A stretch of 64,000 nt of DNA from Mycobacterium colombiense (GTDB taxonomy: Bacteria; Actinomycetota; Actinomycetes; Mycobacteriales; Mycobacteriaceae): contig NZ_LZSX01000068.1 of assembly GCF_001665835.1 (NCBI RefSeq), positions 1 through 64,000 on the forward strand, written 5' to 3'. Positions within the stretch are counted from its first letter, which is position 1, and each line of letters opens with the position of its first letter. Below are positions 28,065 to 37,523 of the stretch, in pieces. The notes beneath the pieces are model-generated. The model ran no database searches and was not told where the DNA came from. It saw nothing but the letters and a program-made list of their open reading frames with translations. The translations under genes were made by a program, and so were the position numbers.

Positions 28065-28792
28065 TGCGCGTCCTGCTGCTCGGCGGCACCGGCGAGGCGC
28101 GCGCCCTGGCGAAAGCCCTGCACCCGCGCGTCGACATCGTCAGCTCCCTGGCCGGGCGCGTTCCGGATCCGGCCCTGCCGGTCGGCCCGGTCCGCATCGG
28201 CGGCTTCGGTGGTGTCGAAGGACTACAGAGATGGCTGCAAGACGAACGCATCGACGCCCTCGTCGACGCCACCCACCCGTTCGCGGCGACCATGACGGCG
28301 CACGCCGCCGACGCGTGCGCTGACTTGCGGATCCCTTACCTGATCCTGGCCCGCCCGGCATGGGACCCGGGCACCGCCATCGTCGTCGACTCGGACGCTG
28401 ACGCCGCTGAAACCGTTGCCCAGCAAGGCTATTCGCGGGTGTTTCTCACCACCGGACGCTCGGGCGTGCGGGCCTTCGCCGGCAGCGACGCGTGGTTTCT
28501 GATCCGGGCGGTCACCGACCCCGATGCGTCCGCGCTGCCGCGTCATCACCGGGTGCTGCTGTCCCGCGGACCGTACGGCTACGACGATGAGTTCGCGCTG
28601 TTGCGCGACCACCGCATCGATGCCCTGGTCACTAAGAACAGCGGCGGGGACATGACCCGCGCGAAGCTGGATGCGGCGGCGGCGCTGGACGTTCCGGTGG
28701 TGATGGTGGCGCGGCCGCCGCTACCCGCCGGGGTTTTGACCGTCGGCACGGTGGCCGAGGCCGCCGAATGGGTTGGCGCGCTAGCCCGTTAG
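28064..28792 (+). CDS. cobK: Precorrin-6A (6X) reductase CobK
   Basis: NADPH-dependent reductase that turns precorrin-6A into precorrin-6B. 242 residues. N-terminal Rossmann segment [19 protein letters not shown], the family [18 protein letters not shown] helix, [21 protein letters not shown] and [16 protein letters not shown]. The ATG shares its A with the cobM TGA stop. The 3' end overlaps the convergent sigC gene by 12 bases, an unusually tight tail-to-tail arrangement that is also present in the Mtb order. Confidence 0.96.
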   Translation: MRVLLLGGTGEARALAKALHPRVDIVSSLAGRVPDPALPVGPVRIGGFGGVEGLQRWLQDERIDALVDATHPFAATMTAHAADACADLRIPYLILARPAWDPGTAIVVDSDADAAETVAQQGYSRVFLTTGRSGVRAFAGSDAWFLIRAVTDPDASALPRHHRVLLSRGPYGYDDEFALLRDHRIDALVTKNSGGDMTRAKLDAAAALDVPVVMVARPPLPAGVLTVGTVAEAAEWVGALAR

Positions 28793-29335
28793 GTGGCTGC
28801 GCTCACCGTCGGCCAGCAGCGCGTCGCGGGCGCGCGCAACCCGGGAGCGGATGGTGCCCACCGGGCAGCCGCAGACCGCGGCGGCGTCCGCGTAGGGCAG
28901 GCCGAGCAGCTGGGTGAGCAAAAGCGCTTCGCGCTGTTCGGCATTGAGGTTCGCGATCATCGTCGTCACCTCGACCACGTCCTCGAAACCGCGGGCGTGC
29001 CGGTCCCCACGCACCACGTGTTCCGGATCGGCGCCCTGGGCGGCGCGGGGCCGCGATTGCAGGTGGCGGATGTGGTCGGCCACGACGCGGCGCGCGATCG
29101 ACAGCAGCCAGGTCCGCGCGCTCGAGCGCCCGGAGAATCGCTCGATGGCGCCGATGGCGCGCAGGAAGGTTTCTTGAGTCAGATCGTCGGCGTTGCCCGT
29201 ATCCGACAGATAGGCGACGAACCGCCACACGTCTTGCTGGGTGGCCTTGATGAACGACTCGAGCGCTCGCGAGTTTCCGCGTGCGGCTGACAACGCGAGC
29301 TCGGTTACGGCCTCGTCGTCGCTCGGCGCGGTCAT
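28781..29335 (-). CDS. sigC: ECF RNA polymerase sigma factor SigC
   Basis: 184-residue extracytoplasmic-function sigma factor matching Mtb SigC over its length. Region 2 contains [21 protein letters not shown] and the DNA-melting/recognition stretch [18 protein letters not shown]. Region 4 contains [22 protein letters not shown]. The ATG at 29335 is preceded six bases away by AAAGGTGG (29349-29342 on this strand), a good ribosome-binding site, so SigC can be made as a separate protein. The reading frame continues upstream without a stop into a membrane anti-sigma module (see the 28781-30160 entry). In Mtb no adjacent anti-sigma gene is known for SigC. Confidence 0.95.
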   Translation of the reverse strand: MTAPSDDEAVTELALSAARGNSRALESFIKATQQDVWRFVAYLSDTGNADDLTQETFLRAIGAIERFSGRSSARTWLLSIARRVVADHIRHLQSRPRAAQGADPEHVVRGDRHARGFEDVVEVTTMIANLNAEQREALLLTQLLGLPYADAAAVCGCPVGTIRSRVARARDALLADGERSHLTG

Positions 29336-30160
29336 GCCCAACCACCTTTGTTGTGCGAGTTTTCCGATTCTACGACGGCTCGTCGTAGAGGACGCGGTGG
29401 GGTCGATGGCCGCGTGGTTGATGGGGCGTAGGTGCCCGCGCCGCCGACCACCGGGTGAGTCCGCCGCCCAGGCGGGAAAGTCGGCGTCATCCGAGGCATC
29501 TGAACCGCGCCGTCGGTGCGAGCCCACCCGTTCCCGCGCCACCAGCAATGCGAACGCCAGGCCCAACAACAGGGGCATGTGGCTGGCGATGCGGGTCGCG
29601 GTGACTTCGCCGTCGAAGGCGTCGACGATCACATAACCCAGCAGCGCAACGGAATAGACACCGGTGATTGCGGCCACCCCCGACGCGGATGCGGGCCACA
29701 CGCCGGCGGCGATCATGGCCAGACCCAGCGCCAGCAACCAGGCCGTCGACTCGTGCATCAGGTGCTCGCCGGACATCGCGCCGTGCATGTGACTGGACAC
29801 CATGCCGAAATCGATTCCGCTGATTTGGGCGGCGGCGATCGCCACCTGGAAAAGGCCGACGGCGATCAGGCCCCACCGCCGGTAGTGTGACCGCAACCAG
29901 CGCATCCGGGTCTGGTGTCCGGTGGGCTGCTCGCCGATGCTGGCCATGATCTTCTCGACCAGATCGGGTCCGTCGGCGGGAGTCACCGACGCCAGCCGCC
30001 GCGTCTGCACCGCCGCCCCTATCAGCCAGGAGCGGCAGCCGCGGCAGGATTCGAGGTGGGCGTCGACTTGCTGCGCGAGCACCTGCGGACGCTCGCCGTC
30101 CAGTCGAGCCGACAGCGCTTCGCGCGCAATCTCACACCGCATCCCTGCATCGTTGCGCAT
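28781..30160 (-). CDS. Uninterrupted frame: membrane zf-HC2 anti-sigma module fused to SigC
   Basis: From the ATG at 30160 one frame of 459 codons runs without a stop through the whole of sigC. Residues 1-42 carry a zinc-binding anti-sigma motif (Cys9, then His35-LES-Cys39-RG-Cys42). Residues ~85-215 hold about four membrane helices ([73 protein letters not shown]). A polar linker leads into [10 protein letters not shown], where SigC begins. Either a full fusion tethers the sigma factor to the membrane, or sigC is made from its internal ribosome-binding site while the anti-sigma lacks its own stop. A lost stop or frameshift from sequencing error cannot be excluded. Confidence 0.6.
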   Translation of the reverse strand: MRNDAGMRCEIAREALSARLDGERPQVLAQQVDAHLESCRGCRSWLIGAAVQTRRLASVTPADGPDLVEKIMASIGEQPTGHQTRMRWLRSHYRRWGLIAVGLFQVAIAAAQISGIDFGMVSSHMHGAMSGEHLMHESTAWLLALGLAMIAAGVWPASASGVAAITGVYSVALLGYVIVDAFDGEVTATRIASHMPLLLGLAFALLVARERVGSHRRRGSDASDDADFPAWAADSPGGRRRGHLRPINHAAIDPTASSTTSRRRIGKLAQQRWLGMTAPSDDEAVTELALSAARGNSRALESFIKATQQDVWRFVAYLSDTGNADDLTQETFLRAIGAIERFSGRSSARTWLLSIARRVVADHIRHLQSRPRAAQGADPEHVVRGDRHARGFEDVVEVTTMIANLNAEQREALLLTQLLGLPYADAAAVCGCPVGTIRSRVARARDALLADGERSHLTG

Positions 30161-30318
30161 GGCCGGGCCGCGCGCAAAGACTCGCGGAATCTAGGGGCAG
30201 AACGAAATCGCAGGGAACTTATTCGTGCCGACAACCGACCTCTGATCGAACGCATCGCCCAGCCCGTCCACAAGTTCACCGAAGAGGTATTCGTGCTCTT
30301 GCCTGAAGGCCCCCGACG
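30161..30318. promoter_or_regulatory. Divergent gap between the anti-sigma/sigC frame and the PPE gene
   Basis: 158 bases that must hold both promoters. On the leftward strand TAGATT stands about 30 bases upstream of the ATG at 30160 and is a possible -10. A GGGAAC at 30212-30217 on the rightward strand has no matching CGTT at ECF spacing, so it is not called a promoter. Confidence 0.3.
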
Positions 30319-31974
30319 ATGACCGCCCCGATCTGGATCGCGTTTCCGCCCGAAGTGCATTCGACGCTGCTCAGCAGCGGGCCCGGCCCCGCGTCGCTGC
30401 TGGCCGCCGCAACGGCATGGTCGTCGCTGAGCACCGACTACGCGACCGCGGCCGCCGAGCTCAGCGGAGTGTTGGGCGCCGTGCAGGCGGGTTCGTGGGA
30501 CGGACCCACCGCGGACCAGTACGTGGCCGCACACGCCCCTTACCAGGCCTGGCTGCTGGAGAGCGCGGCCAAGAGCACCGCGGCGGCGAGCCTGCACGAG
30601 ACCGCGGCCACCGCCTACACCGCGGCCCTGGCCGCCATGCCGACGCTCGGCGAACTCGCGGCCAATCACGCGGTGCACGGGACGCTGGTCGCCACGAACT
30701 TCTTCGGGATCAACACCATCCCCATCGCCGTCAACGAGGCCGACTACGCGCGCATGTGGGTACAGGCCGCCACGACGATGACCACCTATCAGGCCGTCAG
30801 TGCATCGGCCCTGGCGGCGGTCCCGGCGACGACGCCCGCGCCGACGATCGTCGTGCCGGGAGCGGAGGCGGGCACCGCAAGCGTCGCGGCGGTACAGGCG
30901 GCCGCCGTGGCGCCGGCCTCGGATTCCGGCTCCAACCTCAACAACGCGGATACCTCGAGTGCCCAACAGCAGGCCACCACGGCGACGCAGACCTACCCGT
31001 CCTGGCAGGACCAGCTCACGGCTTGGCTGAAGCAATACACCCAGAACTTCGCGTGGCCGGTGTCGGAAGAATTGAATCCCAACGGCTGGCCGTTTCCGCC
31101 GGTGCCGTGGGTCAACAGTCTCGCCTCGTTCTTCGGGCAGCTCGGACTGTCGCCGGCCCTGTCGAGCGCGCTGGGCTGGGCCATCTTCCACACCCTGATG
31201 ATCTTCTGGCCGTTCATCCAGCTCGCGATCCAGATGGCGGTGGTGCTCGCACCGGTCGTCGTCGCCGCCATCGGTGCGGCAGCGGCGGGCGGGGTGGCGG
31301 CCGCGGTCACCGCGATCAGCGTCGCGGTCCCGCTCTCGACGCCGGCGCCGTTGCCGGCCGTCGCGGCGGCACCGGCACCGGCAGCCGTTCCGGCGCCGAC
31401 GATCGCCACCGCGCCCGCCAGTGTGAGCCACGTGCCGACACCGTCGACCGCCCCCGCGACGACCGTCGCCGGATCGGCGGGCGGCGGACCCGTCGGTGGG
31501 GGACCCGGCGTGGGCTTCGGTCCCACGGCGACCGACGGCATCGGAGCGAACGTGTCCAACGCCCTGTATGCGGTGGGGCTTTCGGGACTGTCGGCGCGCG
31601 GCAGCGCGAGCAGCCGGTCGCGACGTAAGTCGGAGGAACCGTCGTCCGACGACGTCGAAGCACCCGCCGCCGCGGCCGCGGCCGCCGCGGCCAAGAAAAA
31701 GGCCAGGGCCCGCAGGCGCCGCGGTGGCACCGTCACCGAGCGGGCGTACCGCTACGAATTCATGGACTTGGACGACGGTGTGGATCCAACCGGTGACGGC
31801 GAAGACCCTTACGCCGCAAGCCCTTCCGAGGACAGTGCCGGACCGCTCGGATTCGCCGGTGCCGCAGGAAAATCCGATGCCGCGCAGGCCACCGGGTTGG
31901 TGACGTTGACCCGTGACGGGTTGAGCGGCGGCCCCACCGTGCCGATGATGCCGAGCACCTGGGACCGCGACTAG
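30319..31974 (+). CDS. PPE family protein, PPW subfamily
   Basis: 551 residues. The N-terminal 180-residue PPE domain begins [18 protein letters not shown] with the Pro-Pro-Glu signature (FPPEVH) and contains [14 protein letters not shown] in the WxG position. The middle is Ala/Pro/Val-rich with hydrophobic runs ([29 protein letters not shown]). The C-terminus has an Ala/Lys/Arg basic patch, then LGFAGAAGK (GFxGT-like) and PMMPSTW, which together define the PPW subfamily. PPE proteins are exported by ESX systems, usually with a PE partner; none is adjacent here. Its stop overlaps the convergent cobIJ stop by four bases. In Mtb this position holds blaC and Rv2067c instead. Confidence 0.93.
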   Translation: MTAPIWIAFPPEVHSTLLSSGPGPASLLAAATAWSSLSTDYATAAAELSGVLGAVQAGSWDGPTADQYVAAHAPYQAWLLESAAKSTAAASLHETAATAYTAALAAMPTLGELAANHAVHGTLVATNFFGINTIPIAVNEADYARMWVQAATTMTTYQAVSASALAAVPATTPAPTIVVPGAEAGTASVAAVQAAAVAPASDSGSNLNNADTSSAQQQATTATQTYPSWQDQLTAWLKQYTQNFAWPVSEELNPNGWPFPPVPWVNSLASFFGQLGLSPALSSALGWAIFHTLMIFWPFIQLAIQMAVVLAPVVVAAIGAAAAGGVAAAVTAISVAVPLSTPAPLPAVAAAPAPAAVPAPTIATAPASVSHVPTPSTAPATTVAGSAGGGPVGGGPGVGFGPTATDGIGANVSNALYAVGLSGLSARGSASSRSRRKSEEPSSDDVEAPAAAAAAAAAKKKARARRRRGGTVTERAYRYEFMDLDDGVDPTGDGEDPYAASPSEDSAGPLGFAGAAGKSDAAQATGLVTLTRDGLSGGPTVPMMPSTWDRD

Positions 31975-33449
31975 CCCTGGTAGCGCCGCGGCGTGAAGAC
32001 CCGATCGGCGGAATCGTGTGAGTACCACTGGGTTTGCGACGACCCGACGATCAGCAGGCAGCGCATGTCGATCTCGCCGGGATTGAGATCGGCCAGCCTG
32101 ACCACGCGGACGTCTTCGTCGGGGCCGGAGACGTTGCGGCCGATCACCACCGGGGTACCGGGTTCGCGGTGGGCCAGCAAGATTTCGCGCATCGCGCCGA
32201 CCTGCCAGGTTCGCGTCTTGGACGCGGGGTTGTAAACCGCCAGCACCAGGTCGGCGGCCGCGGCGGCCTGCAGCCGCGCGGAGATCACCTCCCACGGCTT
32301 GAGGCGGTCGGACAGCGAGATCACCGCGTAGTCGTGCCCCAGCGGGGCGCCGACCCGGCTGGCCACCGCCTGGGCGGCGGTCATCGCCGGAATCACCCGG
32401 ACCTGCACGCCCGGCCATTCTTTGGCCTCTTCCAGCACCGCGGTCGCCATCGCGAACACACCCGGGTCACCCGACGACACCACCGCCACGGCGCGGCCCT
32501 GCTCGGCCAGCGCGCACGCCAGCCGGGCCCGCTCGGGCTCGTCGCGGTTGTCGCTGGGGTGACGCTGCTGGCCGTCGCGGGCCGGGACGCGGTCCAGGTA
32601 GCCGCCGTAACCGATCAGGTCGGTCGCCGCGGCCAGCTCGCGCCGGGTCTGCGGCGTCATCCAGTCCATGTCGCCGGGACCCAGTCCCACCACCGCGACG
32701 CTGCCGGCGGCGGGGGTGCGTCGTCCGCGCTGCCCGCCCGGCAGGATGGCCAGCGAGAAGTATGGGACGCCGGCCTCGTCGACGTCGGCGGCGGGCAGTA
32801 TGCGTTGGGTGGCGGTGCTGGCCCGCTCGACGTAGAACGCGTCGTCGAGCTGTCCCGACGCCGAAAGCGCTTCCCGCACAGCATGATACGAACGTCCAAG
32901 CTTGAGCACGACGGCGGCGTCGGCGTCGGCGAGTCGACGGGTCAGCTCTTCGACCGGCAAGGTGCCCGGCAGCACCGACAGCACCTCGTCGCCGGCCACC
33001 AACGGTGTCGCGATGGCCGCCGAGGCGGCGCTCACCGACGTCACGCCGGGGACGATGACCGCGTCGAACCGCTCCGTGAGCCGGGTGTGCAGGTGCATGT
33101 AGGAGCTGTAGAACAGCGGATCGCCCTCGGCGAGCAGGGCGACATTGCGACCGGCGTCGAGGTGCGCCGCGATGCGCTCGGTGGCCTCGACGTAGAAGTC
33201 CTCGATCGCACCGGCATAGCCGCCGGGATGGTCGGTCGTCTCGGTGGTGACGGGATAGACCAGGTGCTCCTCGATCTGACCGGGCCGCAGATATGGTTCG
33301 GCGATACCGCGCGCGATGCTGCGGCCGTGCCGGGCGCTGTGATAGGCCACCACGTCGGCCTCGCCGATTACCCGGGCGGCTTTGACGGTCACCAATTCCG
33401 GGTCACCGGGCCCCAGCCCGACGCCCCACAGGACGCCCCGGTTGGTCAT
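31971..33449 (-). CDS. cobI: Bifunctional precorrin-2 C20- / precorrin-3B C17-methyltransferase CobIJ
   Basis: 492-residue natural fusion of two tetrapyrrole methylases, as in Mtb CobI (Rv2066, 508). The first half (~1-240, [49 protein letters not shown]) is the CobI C20 enzyme. The second half (~248-492, [62 protein letters not shown]) is the CobJ C17 ring-contraction enzyme. The start overlaps the cobH stop by four bases, so cobH and cobIJ are translated together. The 3' end overlaps the PPE gene tail-to-tail by four bases. Confidence 0.96.
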   Translation of the reverse strand: MTNRGVLWGVGLGPGDPELVTVKAARVIGEADVVAYHSARHGRSIARGIAEPYLRPGQIEEHLVYPVTTETTDHPGGYAGAIEDFYVEATERIAAHLDAGRNVALLAEGDPLFYSSYMHLHTRLTERFDAVIVPGVTSVSAASAAIATPLVAGDEVLSVLPGTLPVEELTRRLADADAAVVLKLGRSYHAVREALSASGQLDDAFYVERASTATQRILPAADVDEAGVPYFSLAILPGGQRGRRTPAAGSVAVVGLGPGDMDWMTPQTRRELAAATDLIGYGGYLDRVPARDGQQRHPSDNRDEPERARLACALAEQGRAVAVVSSGDPGVFAMATAVLEEAKEWPGVQVRVIPAMTAAQAVASRVGAPLGHDYAVISLSDRLKPWEVISARLQAAAAADLVLAVYNPASKTRTWQVGAMREILLAHREPGTPVVIGRNVSGPDEDVRVVRLADLNPGEIDMRCLLIVGSSQTQWYSHDSADRVFTPRRYQG

Positions 33450-34072
33450 TCGCGGTCGCTTGCGATCGCGTTGACGGCGGCGGCGGCCATGGCACTGCCG
33501 CCACGACGGCCCCGCACCACCAGATACGACGTTCCGCGCGGGTTCTCGATGAGCTCCTGTTTGGATTGCGCCGACCCGACGAAACCCACCGGCCCGCCCA
33601 GCACCCCGGCCGGCGGGGCCAACCCGTCATCGATCAGTTCGAGCAGCCGGAACAGCGCGGTCGGGGCGTTGCCGATCGCCAGCACCGCGCCGGGCAGCCG
33701 GTCCGCCCACAGCTCCACTCCGGCCGCCGAGCGCGTGGTCTGCCGACGGGCGGCCAGCTCCGCCGCCCGCGGATCGGCCACCAGCGACACCACCTGGTTG
33801 CCGGCCGGCAGCCGCGCGGCGGTGATCCCGGCGGCCACCATCGACGAATCGCACAGCACGGGAGCGCCGCCGCGTAGGGCCGCGCCGACGCGGTCGACGA
33901 CGTCGTCGGTGAACGCGACGTGCTCGGCGACGTCGACCTGGCCGCAGGTGTGGATCAACCGGACGACCACCCGTGCCACGTCGGCGGGGAATCGCGCCAG
34001 GTCGGCTTCGGCGCGGATCGTCGCGAACGACTGGCGATAGATCTCCGCCGCGTCGCGGATGTAGTCGAGCAC
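33446..34072 (-). CDS. cobH: Precorrin-8X methylmutase CobH
   Basis: Moves the C11 methyl group to C12 to give hydrogenobyrinic acid. 208 residues, the same as Mtb CobH. Features are the N-terminal [20 protein letters not shown], the substrate-binding [15 protein letters not shown] with the catalytic His, and [14 protein letters not shown] and [14 protein letters not shown]. The GTG at 34072 has TAAAGT six bases upstream on the same strand (34084-34079), so the cobH-cobIJ transcript is probably leaderless. cobG lies 45 bases upstream and in the same direction. Confidence 0.96.
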   Translation of the reverse strand: MLDYIRDAAEIYRQSFATIRAEADLARFPADVARVVVRLIHTCGQVDVAEHVAFTDDVVDRVGAALRGGAPVLCDSSMVAAGITAARLPAGNQVVSLVADPRAAELAARRQTTRSAAGVELWADRLPGAVLAIGNAPTALFRLLELIDDGLAPPAGVLGGPVGFVGSAQSKQELIENPRGTSYLVVRGRRGGSAMAAAAVNAIASDRE

Positions 34073-34078
34073 CCGCCC

Positions 34079-34084
34079 ACTTTA
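34079..34084 (-). promoter_or_regulatory. -10 hexamer of a leaderless cobH-cobIJ transcript
   Basis: TAAAGT on the minus strand ends six bases before the cobH GTG at 34072, with no ribosome-binding site. It suggests cobH-cobIJ can be transcribed separately from cobG. Confidence 0.5.
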
Positions 34085-34117
34085 AGGCTCACCCACGCGG
34101 CGACCCGCCGCACCCGG

Positions 34118-35215
34118 CTACAGCCGCCGGTATCCGTCCGGTGTAGCCACCAGCACCTCGCCGGCGAGGGGACTGCCGCACGCCCGGTCGCAGCCGACGA
34201 AGTGCCGGTGCACCGTTGAGTCGGGATCCAGCGATCGCGCGGCGTCGGCCCGCACGTCGGCGGCCGAGCTCGCGCAGCCGGGGCTGCCGGTGCAGGCGCT
34301 GACGGTCAGCCAGGGGGAATGCTCGTCGAACACCAGGCCCAGGGGCGCCAACACCCGCAGCGCGGTGTCGGCCACCTCTTCATTGAGGTCACACACCAGC
34401 ACCGAGCGCCACGGCGTGATCACCAGCGGCGCGTCGATCGCGGCCAGGTACTCGGCGACGCGTGCCGGCAGCACACCCAGAGGCACCGCAGCGCCCAGCG
34501 TCACCCGCCCGTCGTCCTGGCCGATCCAGCCCACCGGCGCCGCCTTGGTGACGGCCGGAAAGGGTGTGGCGCGCGGCTCGGCGCCGGGTAGCAGCCGCCG
34601 AATGTCGTCCAATTCCTGGACGCGCCAGGCTGTTCCGCGGATGTCGACAAACCGCGTCGCGAGAGTGATCAGCGTCTCGACCACCTCGCCGGCCGCCAGC
34701 CGGACACCCGTATCGCGCCCGGCCAGCAACAGGGCACAGCCCTCGGGGGACGCGTGCACCCCGACGTCGGCGCGCAGCCCCGAGACGTCGGCGCGCCCGT
34801 CGTCCAGGCTGAACCAGAACCGGCCGCCCAGTTCTGCGAGCCTGGGCTCGGCGCAGAGGGCGGCATCGAGCTCGCCGACCCAGCGCCGGACGTCGAGGTG
34901 TCCTCCCGAGCGCCCCGACAGCGGTGACGCGACGATGTTGCGGACCCGCTCGTGCGTCGTCGACGGCAACAGGCCCGCGGCCGCGAGCGCTTCGCCCACC
35001 GCGGTCACGTCGGTCAGCCCGCGCAACTGCACGTTGCCCCGGGCGGTCAGCTCGAGCGTTCCCGACCCTGACTGGTTACTGACGGCGGCCAGCGCGGCCA
35101 GCTGCGCGGCGGTGATCATGCCGCCGGGCAGCCGGATCCGGGCCAACGCGCCATCGGCCGCCTGGTGCACCTGCAGCGCACCCGGGCATGAGTCGGTGTC
35201 GCGTGCTCGGGGCAT
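34118..35215 (-). CDS. cobG: Precorrin-3B synthase CobG (oxygen-dependent)
   Basis: Mono-oxygenase with a 4Fe-4S centre that hydroxylates precorrin-3A at C20; its presence marks the aerobic cobalamin route. 365 residues of the nitrite/sulfite reductase type: the ferredoxin-like half (ARIRLPGGMITAAQLAALAA, GTLELTARGNVQLRGL) is followed by the cluster ligands CTGSPGC and CDRAC near the C-terminus. TACGGT lies five bases before the ATG at 35215, so this message may also start at or near the start codon. cobH lies 45 bases downstream. In Mtb the mazEF7 pair sits between cobG and cobN; it is absent here. Confidence 0.95.
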   Translation of the reverse strand: MPRARDTDSCPGALQVHQAADGALARIRLPGGMITAAQLAALAAVSNQSGSGTLELTARGNVQLRGLTDVTAVGEALAAAGLLPSTTHERVRNIVASPLSGRSGGHLDVRRWVGELDAALCAEPRLAELGGRFWFSLDDGRADVSGLRADVGVHASPEGCALLLAGRDTGVRLAAGEVVETLITLATRFVDIRGTAWRVQELDDIRRLLPGAEPRATPFPAVTKAAPVGWIGQDDGRVTLGAAVPLGVLPARVAEYLAAIDAPLVITPWRSVLVCDLNEEVADTALRVLAPLGLVFDEHSPWLTVSACTGSPGCASSAADVRADAARSLDPDSTVHRHFVGCDRACGSPLAGEVLVATPDGYRRL

Positions 35216-35231
35216 GGTTCACCGTACGACG

Positions 35232-35717
35232 TTACGCAACGCTGTCCCATTGTTCGTCGGTCACATCGGCGAGGCAACGGTAGGCGATCACCGGGACCCC
35301 AGGGTTCGCCACGCCACCGTTGATGTTGAGACAGGGACCTAGGGCGCTGGTCACCTGGCCGTTGGGCTGGATACTCCAACGCGCGTTGTTCGGATTGGTC
35401 TGGCAGCTCGAGAGGATCACCGGGGTGGTATCTGCTGGGCTGCTGATGCTCGCGCACTGCCCGGCGAAGGCCGCGCTCTCGATCTGACCGGCCGCGTTGA
35501 AATTCCAGAGCTGGGACGTCGACCCGTTGCAGGCGTTGATCATTGTCGGGGCGTTGTTGCCGTTCGGGCCGTCGAGACACCAATTGCCCATTCGGCTCTT
35601 CAACTGGACCGGGCCGGCGGCACTGGCCACACCAGCGCTCAGCAGCGCGACACCGAGCCCCGCGCCGGTTATGACAAGGGCCCGGCACACACCGCCCATC
35701 AGCTGTGATTCATGCAT
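35232..35717 (-). CDS. Secreted ricin-type beta-trefoil lectin (Rv1419/sMTL-13 like)
   Basis: 161 residues from the ATG at 35717. The signal peptide MHESQLMGGVCRALVITGAG-LGVALLSAGVASA precedes GPVQLKSRMGNWCLDG. The mature protein is one ricin-B beta-trefoil with three QxW-like motifs (SQLWNF, ARWSIQ, EQWDSV) and six cysteines that can form disulfides. It resembles the secreted Mtb lectin Rv1419 in length and in the GPVQLKS start of the mature chain. The frame is open upstream to 35840, but only the shorter start gives a signal peptide. Carbohydrate binding is expected from the fold. It sits between cobG and the ssu operon and is probably an acquired gene. Confidence 0.85.
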   Translation of the reverse strand: MHESQLMGGVCRALVITGAGLGVALLSAGVASAAGPVQLKSRMGNWCLDGPNGNNAPTMINACNGSTSQLWNFNAAGQIESAAFAGQCASISSPADTTPVILSSCQTNPNNARWSIQPNGQVTSALGPCLNINGGVANPGVPVIAYRCLADVTDEQWDSVA

Positions 35718-35915
35718 TTCAGTTCCATCTCTCGGCCCGGCCCGCCATCTGAACCAGGCGGTTTGCCGCAGGTAACAAGTACCCCGGCCTGCGGGAATCA
35801 TGCCCGCGGCGCCTGCACCGCCCTTGCGACGAGCGTGCATTCACTGCGAGATTCCGGCCGCCCGGGATTGCCTTCAGCCAGACGTAAACCCTTACCCCAG
35901 CCCCCGGCCGCGCCA

Positions 35916-35921
35916 TAGCGT
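35916..35921 (+). promoter_or_regulatory. -10 hexamer of a leaderless ssuCBAD transcript
   Basis: TAGCGT is seven bases before the GTG at 35929. It supports that start for ssuC over the upstream in-frame ATG at 35800, which lies inside the divergent lectin promoter region. Confidence 0.55.
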
Positions 35922-35928
35922 CGGCACA

Positions 35929-36756
35929 GTGAGCATTGCCACCGCGCTCGACGCTGCGCCGAGCAAGCCGGGCGGCGCCCCATCCGGCGGGCCGAGCGGG
36001 TTATGGGCGCGCCGCAAATGGGAAGTCGTGCGCGTCGCGTCGCCACTGGCGCTGCTGGCGCTGTGGCAGCTGGGCAGCGCGCTCGGCGTGATTCCCGCCG
36101 ACGTGCTCCCGGCCCCCTCCTTGATCCTCGAGGCGGGCGTCGAGTTGACCCGCAACGGCCAGCTCGCCGACGCCTTGCACATCTCCACCGTCCGCGTTGT
36201 AGAGGGGCTGCTGCTGGGCGGGATCATCGGGATCGTGGCGGGCGCGGCGGTCGGCCTGTCCCGCTGGGTCGAATCGACCGTGGACCCGCCGATGCAGATG
36301 ATCCGGGCACTGCCGCACCTGGGACTGATCCCGCTGTTCATCCTCTGGTTCGGAATCGGCGAGTTGCCCAAGGTGCTGCTCGTCGCCCTGGGGGTGATCT
36401 TCCCGCTTTACCTCAACACCTTTTCGGCAATCCGGCAGGTCGATCCCAAGATGCTGGAAACCGCTCAGGTACTGGGCTTTTCGTTCTCGCAGCGGTTCAC
36501 CCGGATCATCGTGCCCAGCACGGCGCCACAGGTGCTCGTCGGCTTCCGCCAATCGCTGGCCATCGCGTGGCTGACCTTGATCGTCGCCGAGCAGATCAAC
36601 GCCGACAAGGGAATTGGTTTCCTGATCAACAACGCCCGCGATTTTCTGCGAATCGACATCATCATTTTCGGGCTGACCATCTACGCGCTGCTGGGCATCA
36701 TCACCGACGCGCTCGTCCGGCTCATCGAACGCCGCACGCTGCGGTACCGACACTGA
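35929..36756 (+). CDS. ssuC: Sulfonate ABC transporter permease SsuC
   Basis: 275-residue inner-membrane permease of the nitrate/sulfonate/taurine (TauT/SsuC) class. About six membrane helices are visible (VASPLALLALWQLGSALGVI, LLLGGIIGIVAGAAVGLSR, LGLIPLFILWFGIGELPKVLL, LTLIVAEQINADKGIGFLI, IIIFGLTIYALLGIITDALV). The EAA-type coupling loop is in QVLGFSFSQRFTRIIVPSTAP. Domain order permease-ATPase-binding protein-monooxygenase identifies an alkanesulfonate system. ssuB begins 12 bases after its stop. Confidence 0.92.
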   Translation: MSIATALDAAPSKPGGAPSGGPSGLWARRKWEVVRVASPLALLALWQLGSALGVIPADVLPAPSLILEAGVELTRNGQLADALHISTVRVVEGLLLGGIIGIVAGAAVGLSRWVESTVDPPMQMIRALPHLGLIPLFILWFGIGELPKVLLVALGVIFPLYLNTFSAIRQVDPKMLETAQVLGFSFSQRFTRIIVPSTAPQVLVGFRQSLAIAWLTLIVAEQINADKGIGFLINNARDFLRIDIIIFGLTIYALLGIITDALVRLIERRTLRYRH

Positions 36757-36767
36757 AAGGTCCAGGC

Positions 36768-37523
36768 TTGACACTCATCGCGGAATCGTCCGCCGCCACC
36801 CGCGGGCGGACTGACATCGCCGGCGAGCTGCGCCACGTCGACAAGTGGTACGGAAACCGGCAGGTGCTCAACGACGTTTCGGTGCGGGTGCAACGCGGCG
36901 AGATCGTCGCGCTGGTCGGCCGCAGCGGCTCGGGCAAATCGACGGTGCTGCGGGTGCTCGCCGGACTGTCGGATGACCACAGCGGGCAGCGCACGGTGGC
37001 CGGCGCACCGGCGCTGGCCTTCCAGGAGCCGCGCCTGTTTCCGTGGCGCGATGTGCGGACCAACGTCGGTTACGGGCTCACTCGCAGCCGCCTCCCGCGG
37101 GCGCAAGTCCGGGATCGCGCCGACCGGGCGCTGGCCGACGTCGGGCTGGCCGACCATGCCGGGGCGTGGCCGCTGACCCTGTCCGGCGGTCAGGCGCAAC
37201 GTGTTTCGCTGGCCCGCGCGCTGGTGGCCGAGCCACAACTGCTGCTGCTCGACGAGCCGTTCGGTGCGCTGGACGCGCTGACCCGGCTGGCCATGCACAC
37301 CCTGCTGCTGGATCTGTGGCGCCGGCACGGGTTCGGGGTGTTGCTGATCACCCATGACGTCGACGAAGCGGTCGCGCTGGCCGATCGTGTGCTGGTGCTC
37401 GACGAGGGCCGCGTCGTGCACACGCTGACCATCGAGGAGCCTCGCCGCGCACCGGGTGATCCCGGTGCGCACACCGAGCGGCATCGCGCGGAGTTGCTGG
37501 ATCGTCTTGGTGTGCGGCTTTGA
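36768..37523 (+). CDS. ssuB: Sulfonate ABC transporter ATP-binding protein SsuB
   Basis: 251-residue ATPase. Walker A is GRSGSGKST, the Q-loop is in FQEPRLFPWRDV, the signature is LSGGQAQRVSLARAL, Walker B is LLLLDEPFGALDALTR, and the switch histidine is in LLITHDVDEAVALADR. The FPWR stretch is typical of the nitrate/sulfonate/taurine ATPases. The TTG at 36768 is chosen because GAAAGG lies at 36755-36760, eight bases upstream, and the product then has family length. The stop overlaps the ssuA TTG by four bases. Confidence 0.92.
   Translation: MTLIAESSAATRGRTDIAGELRHVDKWYGNRQVLNDVSVRVQRGEIVALVGRSGSGKSTVLRVLAGLSDDHSGQRTVAGAPALAFQEPRLFPWRDVRTNVGYGLTRSRLPRAQVRDRADRALADVGLADHAGAWPLTLSGGQAQRVSLARALVAEPQLLLLDEPFGALDALTRLAMHTLLLDLWRRHGFGVLLITHDVDEAVALADRVLVLDEGRVVHTLTIEEPRRAPGDPGAHTERHRAELLDRLGVRL

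Noticed and set aside
30212..30240. GGGAAC upstream of the PPE gene as an ECF promoter
   Set aside because: No GTT or CGTT follows at 16-19 bases, so only the -35 half is present.
30022..32418. 798-codon open frame on the minus strand opposite the PPE gene
   Set aside because: Low-complexity Arg/Gly-rich translation with no family features. It lies entirely opposite well-supported PPE, anti-sigma and cobIJ coding sequence and is an artefact of high GC at third positions.
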